The position numbers and the translations under genes were made by a program. From Alphaproteobacteria bacterium (GTDB taxonomy: Bacteria; Pseudomonadota; Alphaproteobacteria; Sphingomonadales; Sphingomonadaceae): DNA of 32,071 nt. Positions within the stretch are counted from its first letter, which is position 1. Each line of letters begins with the position of its first letter. The notes under the pieces were generated by a model. It was not told the DNA's origin. It did not search any database and saw only the letters and a list, made by a program, of their open reading frames with translations. Below are positions 25,151-32,071 of this stretch, piece by piece. The stretch lies in contig JAUIIG010000034.1 of assembly GCA_030431875.1 (NCBI GenBank), positions 1 through 32,071 on the forward strand, read 5' to 3'.

Positions 25151-26952
25151 AGTGGCGCGCAGGCCGCTTCGAGCCATTCAAGGTCCGCACCTTCCAGCTG
25201 CGGAGCGAGCAAGTCGCGGGTGCGCTGGTGGTAGCTATTCCACCAAGCGATCTCGGCGGGCGAGAGCAGTTCGCGTTTCACCATCATCTTGTCGATGGGG
25301 GCGAAGGTGAGCGTTTCGAAGCCCAACCACTTGCCTTCCATGCCGTCGATCTCGACGTCTTTCACCAGCACCAGGTTCTCGATGCGGATGCCGTATTCGT
25401 TGGCCTTGTAGTAGCCCGGCTCGTTGGAAAGGATCATGCCCGCCATCAGCGGCTGGTCGGTCCCGGCCTGTGCGCCGCGCCCCTTGGCGATGCGCTGCGG
25501 GCCTTCGTGGACACCCAGGAAAGCGCCGACGCCGTGGCCGGTGCCATGGGCATAGTCGAGACCCGCCATCCACAGGTGCTGGCGCGCCAGCGTATCGAGC
25601 GCCGAACCCGGCGTACCCGGCGGGAAGGTCTGCATGTCGAGCGCGATGTGGCCCTTCAGCACGCGGGTGAAGCGGTCGCACACTTCGTCCGGCGGGCTGT
25701 CGGGGCCAACCCAGATCGTGCGGGTGATGTCGGTCGTTCCGTCCGGATACTGGCCGCCCGAGTCCACCAGGTAGACGCTGTTGGGCTTGAGCGGGATATT
25801 GCTGTCTTCGTCGACACGGTAGTGCGGGCTGGCACCGTTGGGGCCAGCGCCGGAAATGGTGTCGAACGACGTGTCGCGCAGCAGGTCGCTTTCCTGGCGA
25901 AACGCGTGCAGCCGCGCGGCTGCGGACAGCTCGTCCACGCCGCCCTTGGGGGCCTCGACGCTCAGCCAGTGGAGGAACTTGGCGATGGCCGCGCCATCGC
26001 GCTCCTGCGCGTCGCGATGGCCCTGTTGCTCGGCCGCGTTCTTGATCGCCTTGGGCAGCACGGTCGGATCGTCCTCGGTGACGATCTCGGCCCCGACTTC
26101 GTCGAGCCGTTCGAAGATCGCGGCGACCGAGCGGGCCGGGTCAGCCGCAACGCGCTTGCCTGCCAGTTCGGCGAAGGCAGCGGAGAATTCGTCGCGCGGG
26201 CGGATGCGCACGGCATTGCCCAGCGCTTGCGATACTGCGGGCGTCACCTTCTCGGGCGCGATGAACCAGTCCGCCGTGCCGTCCGACTGCACCATCAGGT
26301 AGGACAGCGCGACAGGCGTGTGATCGACGTCAGCGCCGCGGATGTTGAGCGTCCAGGCGACCGAATCGAGCGCGCTGATCACCACGGCATCGAGCTTGTT
26401 CTTGCCCAGCCACTCGGCAATTTCGGCGCGCTTTTCGGCGCTGGTGCGCCCGGCCAGCTTGTCGTCCTGTACATAAGCCACGGCGGGGGAGGGGGCCGGC
26501 TGGTCTTCCCAGACGGCGTCGATGGGATTGCTTTCTACAGGCACCAGCTCCGCGCCGACCTTCTTCAGTTTCTCCGCCACGCCCCTGGCCCAGCCGCGGG
26601 TGTGGATCCACGGGTCGAAGCCGATCTTCGCGCCTTCCTCGACGTTCTCGGCCAGCCAGTCGCCTATATTGTCTTCGGGCACCGACTTGTACTCGTAAAG
26701 CTCGCCGCTCACCTGCTGGCGCACCTGCAGGGTATAACGACCGTCGACGAACATGGCTGCCTTGTGCGCCAGCACTGCCGCACTGCCTGCCGAACCGCCG
26801 AAACCGGTCAGCCAGCCGAGTCGCTGGGCATAGGCACCGACATATTCGGAAAGGTGCTCGTCACTGATCGGGACGACGAATCCGTCCAGCCCGCGGCGGG
26901 CGAGTTCTTTCCGGAGAGCGTCGAGGCGGGCTTCGTGTGTGTGCATCAGCAT
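25147..26952 (-). CDS. Xaa-Pro aminopeptidase (M24B, aminopeptidase P family)
   Basis: A 601-residue cytoplasmic metallopeptidase removing N-terminal residues before proline. It has the long eukaryote-like layout: two creatinase-type N-terminal domains, then the pita-bread catalytic domain. Metal ligands are read in LVDSGGQYPDGTTDITRT (two Asp), the histidine in HGTGHGVGAFLGVHEG, and Glu in SNEPGYY and GIRIEN. Start ATG 26952 has GAAGGA nine bases upstream; an upstream in-frame frame to 27027 would overlap the divergent gene and is rejected. ATG 26946 is an alternative. The gene is divergent from oligopeptidase B across only 40 bases, giving two proline- or basic-residue-linked peptidases a shared control region. 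Confidence 0.94.
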   Translation of the reverse strand: MLMHTHEARLDALRKELARRGLDGFVVPISDEHLSEYVGAYAQRLGWLTGFGGSAGSAAVLAHKAAMFVDGRYTLQVRQQVSGELYEYKSVPEDNIGDWLAENVEEGAKIGFDPWIHTRGWARGVAEKLKKVGAELVPVESNPIDAVWEDQPAPSPAVAYVQDDKLAGRTSAEKRAEIAEWLGKNKLDAVVISALDSVAWTLNIRGADVDHTPVALSYLMVQSDGTADWFIAPEKVTPAVSQALGNAVRIRPRDEFSAAFAELAGKRVAADPARSVAAIFERLDEVGAEIVTEDDPTVLPKAIKNAAEQQGHRDAQERDGAAIAKFLHWLSVEAPKGGVDELSAAARLHAFRQESDLLRDTSFDTISGAGPNGASPHYRVDEDSNIPLKPNSVYLVDSGGQYPDGTTDITRTIWVGPDSPPDEVCDRFTRVLKGHIALDMQTFPPGTPGSALDTLARQHLWMAGLDYAHGTGHGVGAFLGVHEGPQRIAKGRGAQAGTDQPLMAGMILSNEPGYYKANEYGIRIENLVLVKDVEIDGMEGKWLGFETLTFAPIDKMMVKRELLSPAEIAWWNSYHQRTRDLLAPQLEGADLEWLEAACAPL

Positions 26953-26971
26953 GGCTTGCAGTCCTTCGTTT

Positions 26972-26987
26972 GGGCCTACATAGGCCC
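26972..26987. promoter_or_regulatory. Inverted repeat in the 40-base divergent peptidase intergenic region
   Basis: GGGCCTA-CA-TAGGCCC, 7-bp arms around two bases, lies nearly at the centre of the gap between the divergent starts at 26952 and 26993. It is the only structure in the gap, so it may be an operator or promoter element for both genes. The promoters themselves must overlap the coding starts. Confidence 0.4.
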
Positions 26988-26992
26988 CTTCC

Positions 26993-29050
26993 ATGAGCGA
27001 TTCCACCCGTGCCCCCGTGGCAGCCAAACATCCCGTCGTATCTTCGCATCACGGCCTGTCGGTAACCGACGATTACGCGTGGTTGCGCGATCCCGGTTAT
27101 CCCGAGGTGACCGACAAGGAGGTGCTGGATCACCTCAAGGCGGAGAATGCCTGGTTCGAGGCGCAGATGGGCGGCCAGAACGACCGCGTGGAAGCGCTGT
27201 TCAAGGAAATGCGCGCGCGGATCAAGGAAGACGATTCCACCGTTCCGCAGAAGGATGGCGACTGGCTCTACTGGTCCGAATTCGAAGAAGGCGGCGAATA
27301 TCGCAAGTTCTACCGCCGTCCGGTGGCGGGCGGGGAGGCGCAGCTGTTCCTCGACGGTCCGGCGCTGGCCAAGGGCCTCGAATACTTCAGCTTTGGCGAT
27401 ATCGCGGTCAGCGAAAGCGGGCGCTACATCGCCTATTCCACCGACACCAACGGTTCGGAACGCTACGTGGTGCAGGTGCTGGATACCGAGACCGGCGAGC
27501 TGCTGCCCGACCGCATCGAGGGCGTGAACACCGGCCTGATCTGGGCGGCGGACGACACCGTGCTGGTCTACGGCCGCGCCAACGAGCAATGGCGGGTGGA
27601 CCGCGTGTTTGCCCACACCATGGGCAGTGATCCGGCCAGCGATGTGGAGATATACCACGAGGAACAGCTCGGCTTCACTGCCCATCCCGAACTCAGCTCC
27701 AACCGTGAATGGCTGATCATTGCCACCGGCGACCACGAGACGAGCGAGGTCATGTTCACGCCCATTGGCGATCCCATGGGCACGCTGCGCATGGTCAGGC
27801 AGCGCAAGACAGGCGTCGAATATGCCGCCGATTTCCGTGACGACCAGCTCTTCATCTGGACCAACGACGAGCATGTGAACTTCCGCCTCGCCACGGCCCC
27901 GCTCAGCGATCCGGGCGAGTGGACGACGCTGATCGCAGGGTCGGATGAGTTCTACCTGACGGGCTTTGACCTGTTCCGCGATTTCTACGTCATCGAAGGG
28001 CGGCTGGACGGCCTCGACCAGATCCAGGTGCGCTATTACGACGATCCGGCACGGGTGGAGCCCATCGTCTTCCCCGAAGCCAGCTATTCGGCAGGGCTTG
28101 GCGACAATCCCGAATGGGCCATGGACACGCTGCGGATCGGCTACCAGAGCCCGATCACGCCCGGCACGGTCTATGACTACCACGTCGCCAGCCGCGAGCT
28201 GGAAGTGCGCAAGGTGCAGGAGATCCCCAGCGGGTTCGATCCCTCGCTCTACGTGGTTGAACGGCTCAATATCGAAGCGCGCGATGGCACCATGATCCCC
28301 GTGACGCTGGTCCAGCGCAAGGATCGCAAGCCGGGCGGGCCGCTGCATCTCTATGCCTATGGTGCTTACGGCATTGCCGTGCCGCCAAGCTTTTCGACCA
28401 CCCGTTTCAGCTTCGTCGACCGCGGCATGGCCTATGCCATCGCCCATATTCGTGGCGGGGACGACCTTGGGCGCAACTGGTACCTCGCCGGCAAGCTGGC
28501 CGCGCGGGAGAATACCTTCAACGATTTCGTCGACGTCGCGCGCGGGCTGGTGGACCTCGGCCACACGGCGCCAGGCAAGATCAGCGCCAGCGGCGGTTCG
28601 GCGGGCGGCGAGCTGATGGGTGCGGTGATCAACCAGGCGCCCGAACTGTTCGGCGCGATCGTGGCCCACGTGCCTTTCGTCGACGTGCTCAACACCATGC
28701 TCGACGAGACCCTGCCACTGACGCCGGGCGAATGGCCCGAATGGGGCAACCCGATCGAGAGCAAGGAAGCCTTCGAGCACATCCTGTCCTATTCGCCCTA
28801 CGAGAACGTGACGGCGCAGGCCTATCCGCCGATGCTGGTGACCGCCGGGCTCAACGATCCGCGCGTTACCTATTGGGAGCCCGCCAAGTGGGTCGCCCGC
28901 CTGCGCGAGCTGAAGACCGACGACAACGTGCTCCTGCTCAAGACCAACATGGGCGCGGGCCACGGCGGCAAGTCGGGCCGGTTCGAGGGGCTGAAGGAAA
29001 CGGCGGAAGAGGTCGCCTTCATCCTGTGGCAGCTCGGGATTGAGGCGTGA
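26993..29050 (+). CDS. ptrB: Oligopeptidase B (S9A prolyl oligopeptidase family)
   Basis: A 685-residue serine peptidase that cleaves short peptides after Arg or Lys in the cytoplasm. The start is ATG 26993. The N-terminal seven-bladed propeller (about 75-400) follows the ADDYAWLRDP-type opening (DDYAWLRDPGYP). The alpha/beta-hydrolase domain has S536 in SGGSAGGELMG, D622 in LNDPRV and H657 in GHGGKSGR, the expected triad. MAYAIAHIRGGDDLGRNWYLAGKL matches the S9A block that distinguishes oligopeptidase B. Length is normal. The gene is followed by a thioesterase whose GTG overlaps its stop by four bases. No signal peptide is present. Confidence 0.93.
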   Translation: MSDSTRAPVAAKHPVVSSHHGLSVTDDYAWLRDPGYPEVTDKEVLDHLKAENAWFEAQMGGQNDRVEALFKEMRARIKEDDSTVPQKDGDWLYWSEFEEGGEYRKFYRRPVAGGEAQLFLDGPALAKGLEYFSFGDIAVSESGRYIAYSTDTNGSERYVVQVLDTETGELLPDRIEGVNTGLIWAADDTVLVYGRANEQWRVDRVFAHTMGSDPASDVEIYHEEQLGFTAHPELSSNREWLIIATGDHETSEVMFTPIGDPMGTLRMVRQRKTGVEYAADFRDDQLFIWTNDEHVNFRLATAPLSDPGEWTTLIAGSDEFYLTGFDLFRDFYVIEGRLDGLDQIQVRYYDDPARVEPIVFPEASYSAGLGDNPEWAMDTLRIGYQSPITPGTVYDYHVASRELEVRKVQEIPSGFDPSLYVVERLNIEARDGTMIPVTLVQRKDRKPGGPLHLYAYGAYGIAVPPSFSTTRFSFVDRGMAYAIAHIRGGDDLGRNWYLAGKLAARENTFNDFVDVARGLVDLGHTAPGKISASGGSAGGELMGAVINQAPELFGAIVAHVPFVDVLNTMLDETLPLTPGEWPEWGNPIESKEAFEHILSYSPYENVTAQAYPPMLVTAGLNDPRVTYWEPAKWVARLRELKTDDNVLLLKTNMGAGHGGKSGRFEGLKETAEEVAFILWQLGIEA

Positions 29051-29451
29051 GCAGCAGCTACACCCTCACCTTCACCGCCCTGCCCGAGCACATCGATGCC
29101 AACGGGCACGTCAACAATGCCGTCTGGGTGCGCTGGATGGAGGAATTGGCGGTGTCGCATTGGAGCGCGGATGCCCGGCCCGAACATGTCGAGGCCTATG
29201 TCTGGGTCGTGACCCGGCACGAGATCGACTACCGCGGCAATGTGCAGGAGGGTGCGCTGGTGAACGCGCTCACCGAAATTCGCGAAGGCCCGCGAGGCGC
29301 GCGGTTCGACCGCTACTTCACCTTCACCGATGCTGATGGTCGCGTTCTGGTGAGCGCGAAAACGACATGGGCGATGGTCGACAAGGCCAGCCAGCGGCTG
29401 ATGCGGGTGCCGCAGGAAGTGGCCGCGCCGTTCCTGCCCGAAGCAGGCTAG
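29047..29451 (+). CDS. Hotdog-fold acyl-CoA thioesterase (YbgC/4HBT-like)
   Basis: A 134-residue single hotdog domain starting at GTG 29047, which overlaps the ptrB stop (GTGA). The active-site region is HIDANGHVNNAVWVRWMEE, with the likely catalytic D17, typical of the 4-hydroxybenzoyl-CoA thioesterase/YbgC group. HEIDYRGNVQEGALVN and GARFDRYFTFTDADGRVLVSAKTTWAMVD follow the family pattern. Such enzymes hydrolyse short or medium acyl-CoA; the substrate is unknown. The coupling to ptrB is only positional. Its stop codon lies within the CTAG that is also the stop of the convergent diguanylate cyclase. Confidence 0.9.
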   Translation: MSSSYTLTFTALPEHIDANGHVNNAVWVRWMEELAVSHWSADARPEHVEAYVWVVTRHEIDYRGNVQEGALVNALTEIREGPRGARFDRYFTFTDADGRVLVSAKTTWAMVDKASQRLMRVPQEVAAPFLPEAG

Positions 29452-31217
29452 GCGGCGGCGGGCCGTTTTGCCGCTGCCCCGGGGCGCGGGAAGGCCATGA
29501 CGCGTTCCACCATCAGGCGATTGCGACCGGCTTCCTTGGCCTTGTACAGCAGGCCGTCGGCACGCTTGTAGAGCGTGGCAAAGTCGGTTTCGGGCAAGTC
29601 CGCAACCGTGGCTTCGACCAGGCCCATGCTGGCGGTGACGGCCCGGTCGATGTCGACCAGGTCAGCGACAGCCGTAGCAATCGCCCGGCGATAACTTTCG
29701 GCTCGCTCGCGAATACCCTCACCGCGCATCAGCATGGCGAATTCCTCGCCGCCCACGCGGATGGGGATGGTGTCGATGTCGAACACGCGGTTGAGCGCCT
29801 TGCCGACAGCGCGCAGCACGGCATCGCCCACGTCGTGGCCATAGGTGTCGTTGATCGACTTGAAATGGTCGAGGTCGAGCGCGGCGAGGCTGGTGAAGCC
29901 CTCTTCGCGGAGCTGCTCGAAATGCTCGTCGAGGAAGCGGCGGTTGTTGAGGCCGGTCAGCGCGTCGCTTTCGGAAATGCGTTCGGCGCGGATCGCCTCG
30001 TCGCGGGCATCGTCGGCCTGGCGCTTGAGCGCGAGGAAGCGGTCCGACACGCCCAGCGTGGCGGCCATAACCTCGATAACGCAGCCGGCATAGAACAGGG
30101 TCGTGGCGTCCACCGGCAGCTCCACCGGGTGCCACTGGTTCACGATCAGCGCGGCGGCGAGCACCATCAGCGGGGCCCAGCCGACCAGCTGGAACTTCGC
30201 CGCCCGGCTGCCGCGCAGCAGCGCATCGACCAGTGCCGTAATGTAGATCCACAGCACCGGCAGGTAAGCGATGATGTACTGGCGCTGGTGGGTCTCGCGC
30301 GACCAGAACGGGAATTGCGCATGCAGGGTTGCGATCGCCAGCGCCCAGATCGCCGCGAGCACCAGCAGGACGCGGAAGCCGCGGAACAGCTTGTCTTCCT
30401 CGATAAAGCTGTAGGCAAACATGCCGGCGGCAGCCACGGTGATACCGGTCAGCGCGGAAGTCGCCATGTCGAGTCCGCTCGGGCTGATGTCGACGAAGTA
30501 GAGCAGCAGGCCGGACTGGACGACGATCACCAGCAGCAGGGCAATCGCCAGCACCGTGTGCCAGATCACGAAAGTGCTGCGCAACGCCCGCAGGAAGGCC
30601 GGGGTGAACATCAATGGCATCACCAGCATGCCGCAGAAGAACGACAGCATCAGCAGCAGCCGGTGCGCCGAAGGCTGGTTGCCGGGGTCATCGGCTGACA
30701 GCCGGGCATTGGCCATGGTCACCGGACTGACGGGGCTGTCGACGGCGGCATAGATGGTCCGAGATGACGCCGTGACTTCGGGAAGCTCGGCAAGGACCTG
30801 CCCGTCGAACATGACCGGTTGCAGGTCGTCGTAGGCCAGGGTGCTGGTCCGCAGGCTGCCATCGGCGTCTTCCACGGCAAGGTGGAGCGTGACGAAGGGA
30901 CTGCGCGAGGTGACGAAGTAGCGCGCCAGGCCTGCATCGGCGTCCTCGGCAAGGTCGAAGCGCAGGACGGTGCGGGGCGCAGCGAGCGAGTAACGCGCTT
31001 CGCCCTCGTCCGCGCACTGCCATTCAAGTCCGTCGAGGCTTTCGGTCAGGGCGATATCCGGGGTTGCAGATGACCAGCAGGCTTCGCGGGCGGGAACCTC
31101 TTCCACCGGCTCGGTATCGGCGTCCGGAACGGAGGCGTGAAGGGCGGCCGGCAGCAGCAGTGCCAGCAACAGCATCGCCATCCGCAAAACAATCCTGTGG
31201 TACGCCTTTCCCATCAT
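29448..31217 (-). CDS. Membrane diguanylate cyclase with 7TMR-DISM-like sensor
   Basis: The protein is 589 residues from ATG 31217 (ATG 31214 is equally possible). A signal peptide precedes a periplasmic beta-rich region (about 30-170). Seven hydrophobic helices follow (about 190-380), then a coiled linker and a GGDEF domain with the active loop GGEEF at 489-493 and SDALTGLNNRRFLDEHF at its start. This is the 7TMR-DISM layout: outside ligand binding would set c-di-GMP production. The RxxD inhibitory site five residues before GGEEF is missing (the four residues there read DIDT). The neighbour upstream on the same strand is a paralogue, and the stop shares a CTAG with the convergent thioesterase. 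Ligand unknown. Confidence 0.9.
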   Translation of the reverse strand: MMGKAYHRIVLRMAMLLLALLLPAALHASVPDADTEPVEEVPAREACWSSATPDIALTESLDGLEWQCADEGEARYSLAAPRTVLRFDLAEDADAGLARYFVTSRSPFVTLHLAVEDADGSLRTSTLAYDDLQPVMFDGQVLAELPEVTASSRTIYAAVDSPVSPVTMANARLSADDPGNQPSAHRLLLMLSFFCGMLVMPLMFTPAFLRALRSTFVIWHTVLAIALLLVIVVQSGLLLYFVDISPSGLDMATSALTGITVAAAGMFAYSFIEEDKLFRGFRVLLVLAAIWALAIATLHAQFPFWSRETHQRQYIIAYLPVLWIYITALVDALLRGSRAAKFQLVGWAPLMVLAAALIVNQWHPVELPVDATTLFYAGCVIEVMAATLGVSDRFLALKRQADDARDEAIRAERISESDALTGLNNRRFLDEHFEQLREEGFTSLAALDLDHFKSINDTYGHDVGDAVLRAVGKALNRVFDIDTIPIRVGGEEFAMLMRGEGIRERAESYRRAIATAVADLVDIDRAVTASMGLVEATVADLPETDFATLYKRADGLLYKAKEAGRNRLMVERVMAFPRPGAAAKRPAAA

Positions 31218-31302
31218 GCCACAAGCGCTAGGCAAACATCCTTAGTTTGACGTTAATTTCGCCGATCAAGCTGCCCGATACGTCCGAAATGTGACACGGG
31301 GA

Positions 31303-32071
31303 TCAGGCGGCGCTCCGGCGTTCGACATGCTTGCGGGGGCGAAACAGCTTCAGGCGTTCGCTGACCGTCCGGTTGCGGCCCTGTTCCTTGGCTTCGTACA
31401 GTAGCTGGTCGGCACGGGCGTAGACGTCGGCAAACCCGGCATTGGGCATTACGGCGTGCGGGAAGGAGACCATGCCCATCGAGGCGGTGACAACCCGGTC
31501 CAGCCCGACGACATCGCGGGCGATGCGCAGGGTGATTGCCTGGCGCAGCTTTTCCGCGCGTCCAGTCGTGTCGTCCCCGCGCAAGAGGACGAGGAATTCC
31601 TCGCCGCCCAGCCTGATCGCGAGAGATTGAGGATCGCTCTGCAGGGCCTTGGCGACTGCTTGCAGGGCAGCGTCGCCAACCTGGTGGCCAAAGGCGTCAT
31701 TGACCGCCTTGAAGTGGTCGAGGTCGATCAGCGCGAAGGTATCGTAGCCTGCGCGGTGGAGGTCGTTGAACTGTTCGTCGATGGCGCGGCGGTTGAGCAG
31801 GCCGGTCAGCGGATCGCGCGTGGCGAGGTCCTCCAGCGCGCCTTGCTGCGCCCGCGCAAGGTCGCGCTCGCGCTTGATCTTGAGGAACCGGTCGGCAACG
31901 GCATAGGCGGTGACCACCACTTCGAAGGCGAGTGCCATGTTCTGCCACCAGTAGTTGTCGACGCCGACGCCTTCGGGCGCGAACAGGCCCATGGCGACAT
32001 TCGATACGCCGACCAGCAGCAGCGGCGTGTACGACAGCAGGATCCAGCGGATTGCCACGCTACCCATGCGC
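31303..32071 (-). CDS. Diguanylate cyclase, 5' end beyond the window
   Basis: The reading frame is open to the right edge, so the N-terminus is missing; 254 residues follow the first ATG in the window at 32067. The visible part has two hydrophobic segments, a linker with charged residues (DRFLKIKRERDLARAQQ), and a GGDEF domain with TRDPLTGLLNRRAIDEQF, the GGEEF loop after IRL, and TASMGMVSF. It is paralogous to the cyclase at 29448 along the linker, GGDEF domain and end (RADQLLYEAKEQGRNR against RADGLLYKAKEAGRNR). The membrane part before the linker also resembles the last helices of that protein, so the full gene probably has the same layout. The RxxD inhibitory site is absent here too. The 85 bases between the genes show no terminator. 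Confidence 0.9.
   Translation of the reverse strand, partial: RMGSVAIRWILLSYTPLLLVGVSNVAMGLFAPEGVGVDNYWWQNMALAFEVVVTAYAVADRFLKIKRERDLARAQQGALEDLATRDPLTGLLNRRAIDEQFNDLHRAGYDTFALIDLDHFKAVNDAFGHQVGDAALQAVAKALQSDPQSLAIRLGGEEFLVLLRGDDTTGRAEKLRQAITLRIARDVVGLDRVVTASMGMVSFPHAVMPNAGFADVYARADQLLYEAKEQGRNRTVSERLKLFRPRKHVERRSAA

Noticed and set aside
26861-28963. 700-codon open frame antisense to oligopeptidase B
   Set aside because: Runs opposite a gene with full catalytic motifs; composition typical of a shadow frame.

Overview
The window reads as ordinary chromosomal DNA of a GC-rich alphaproteobacterium, most likely Sphingomonadales and probably Erythrobacteraceae. The basis is gene content and style: a PhhA hydroxylase, a fused PabB-PabC, a GTP cyclohydrolase II with a non-RibB N-terminal half, lolA next to xthA, M13 and oligopeptidase B peptidases, and a GGAAC/CGTT stress promoter. 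This is inference without a database search. I see no phage, insertion sequence, CRISPR array, rRNA or tRNA. No gene-free stretch exceeds about 250 bases.

Layout. 1-4.1 kb (+): the 3' end of an ABC exporter, a secreted M13 metallopeptidase, undecaprenyl-diphosphatase uppP, and a small GlsB/YeaQ-type membrane protein behind a good EcfG-type stress promoter. 4.1-5.6 kb (-): two small acidic lipoproteins overlapping by four bases, then phenylalanine 4-hydroxylase. 5.7-11.7 kb (+): recQ; an SPFH membrane protein, a ribbon-helix-helix/AT-hook protein and a luciferase-like oxidoreductase, headed by a 16-bp AT-rich palindrome; then a secreted beta-helix protein and psd. A short decayed copy of the tail of the beta-helix gene follows psd.

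11.8-20.2 kb (-): a Sel1-repeat protein; xthA-ribA-GNAT; a terminator and a structured RNA candidate between xthA and lolA; lolA; rpmG; and a tightly overlapping four-gene run pabBC, aminotransferase, RluA-type pseudouridine synthase, arfB. 20.3-21.8 kb (+): a YjgR/HerA-like ATPase. 21.8-24.6 kb (-): an operon of an EF-hand protein, an OmpR-type regulator and a histidine kinase, with a promoter carrying tandem GCGACAAT repeats. 24.8-27 kb (-): aminopeptidase P and a cupin, divergent from oligopeptidase B and a hotdog thioesterase (+, 27-29.5 kb). 29.4 kb to the end (-): two paralogous membrane diguanylate cyclases, the second cut by the window edge.

Most genes are housekeeping. The parts that look least described are the SPFH/RHH-AT-hook cassette with its palindrome, the EF-hand two-component operon with its repeat promoter, and the structured RNA upstream of xthA.
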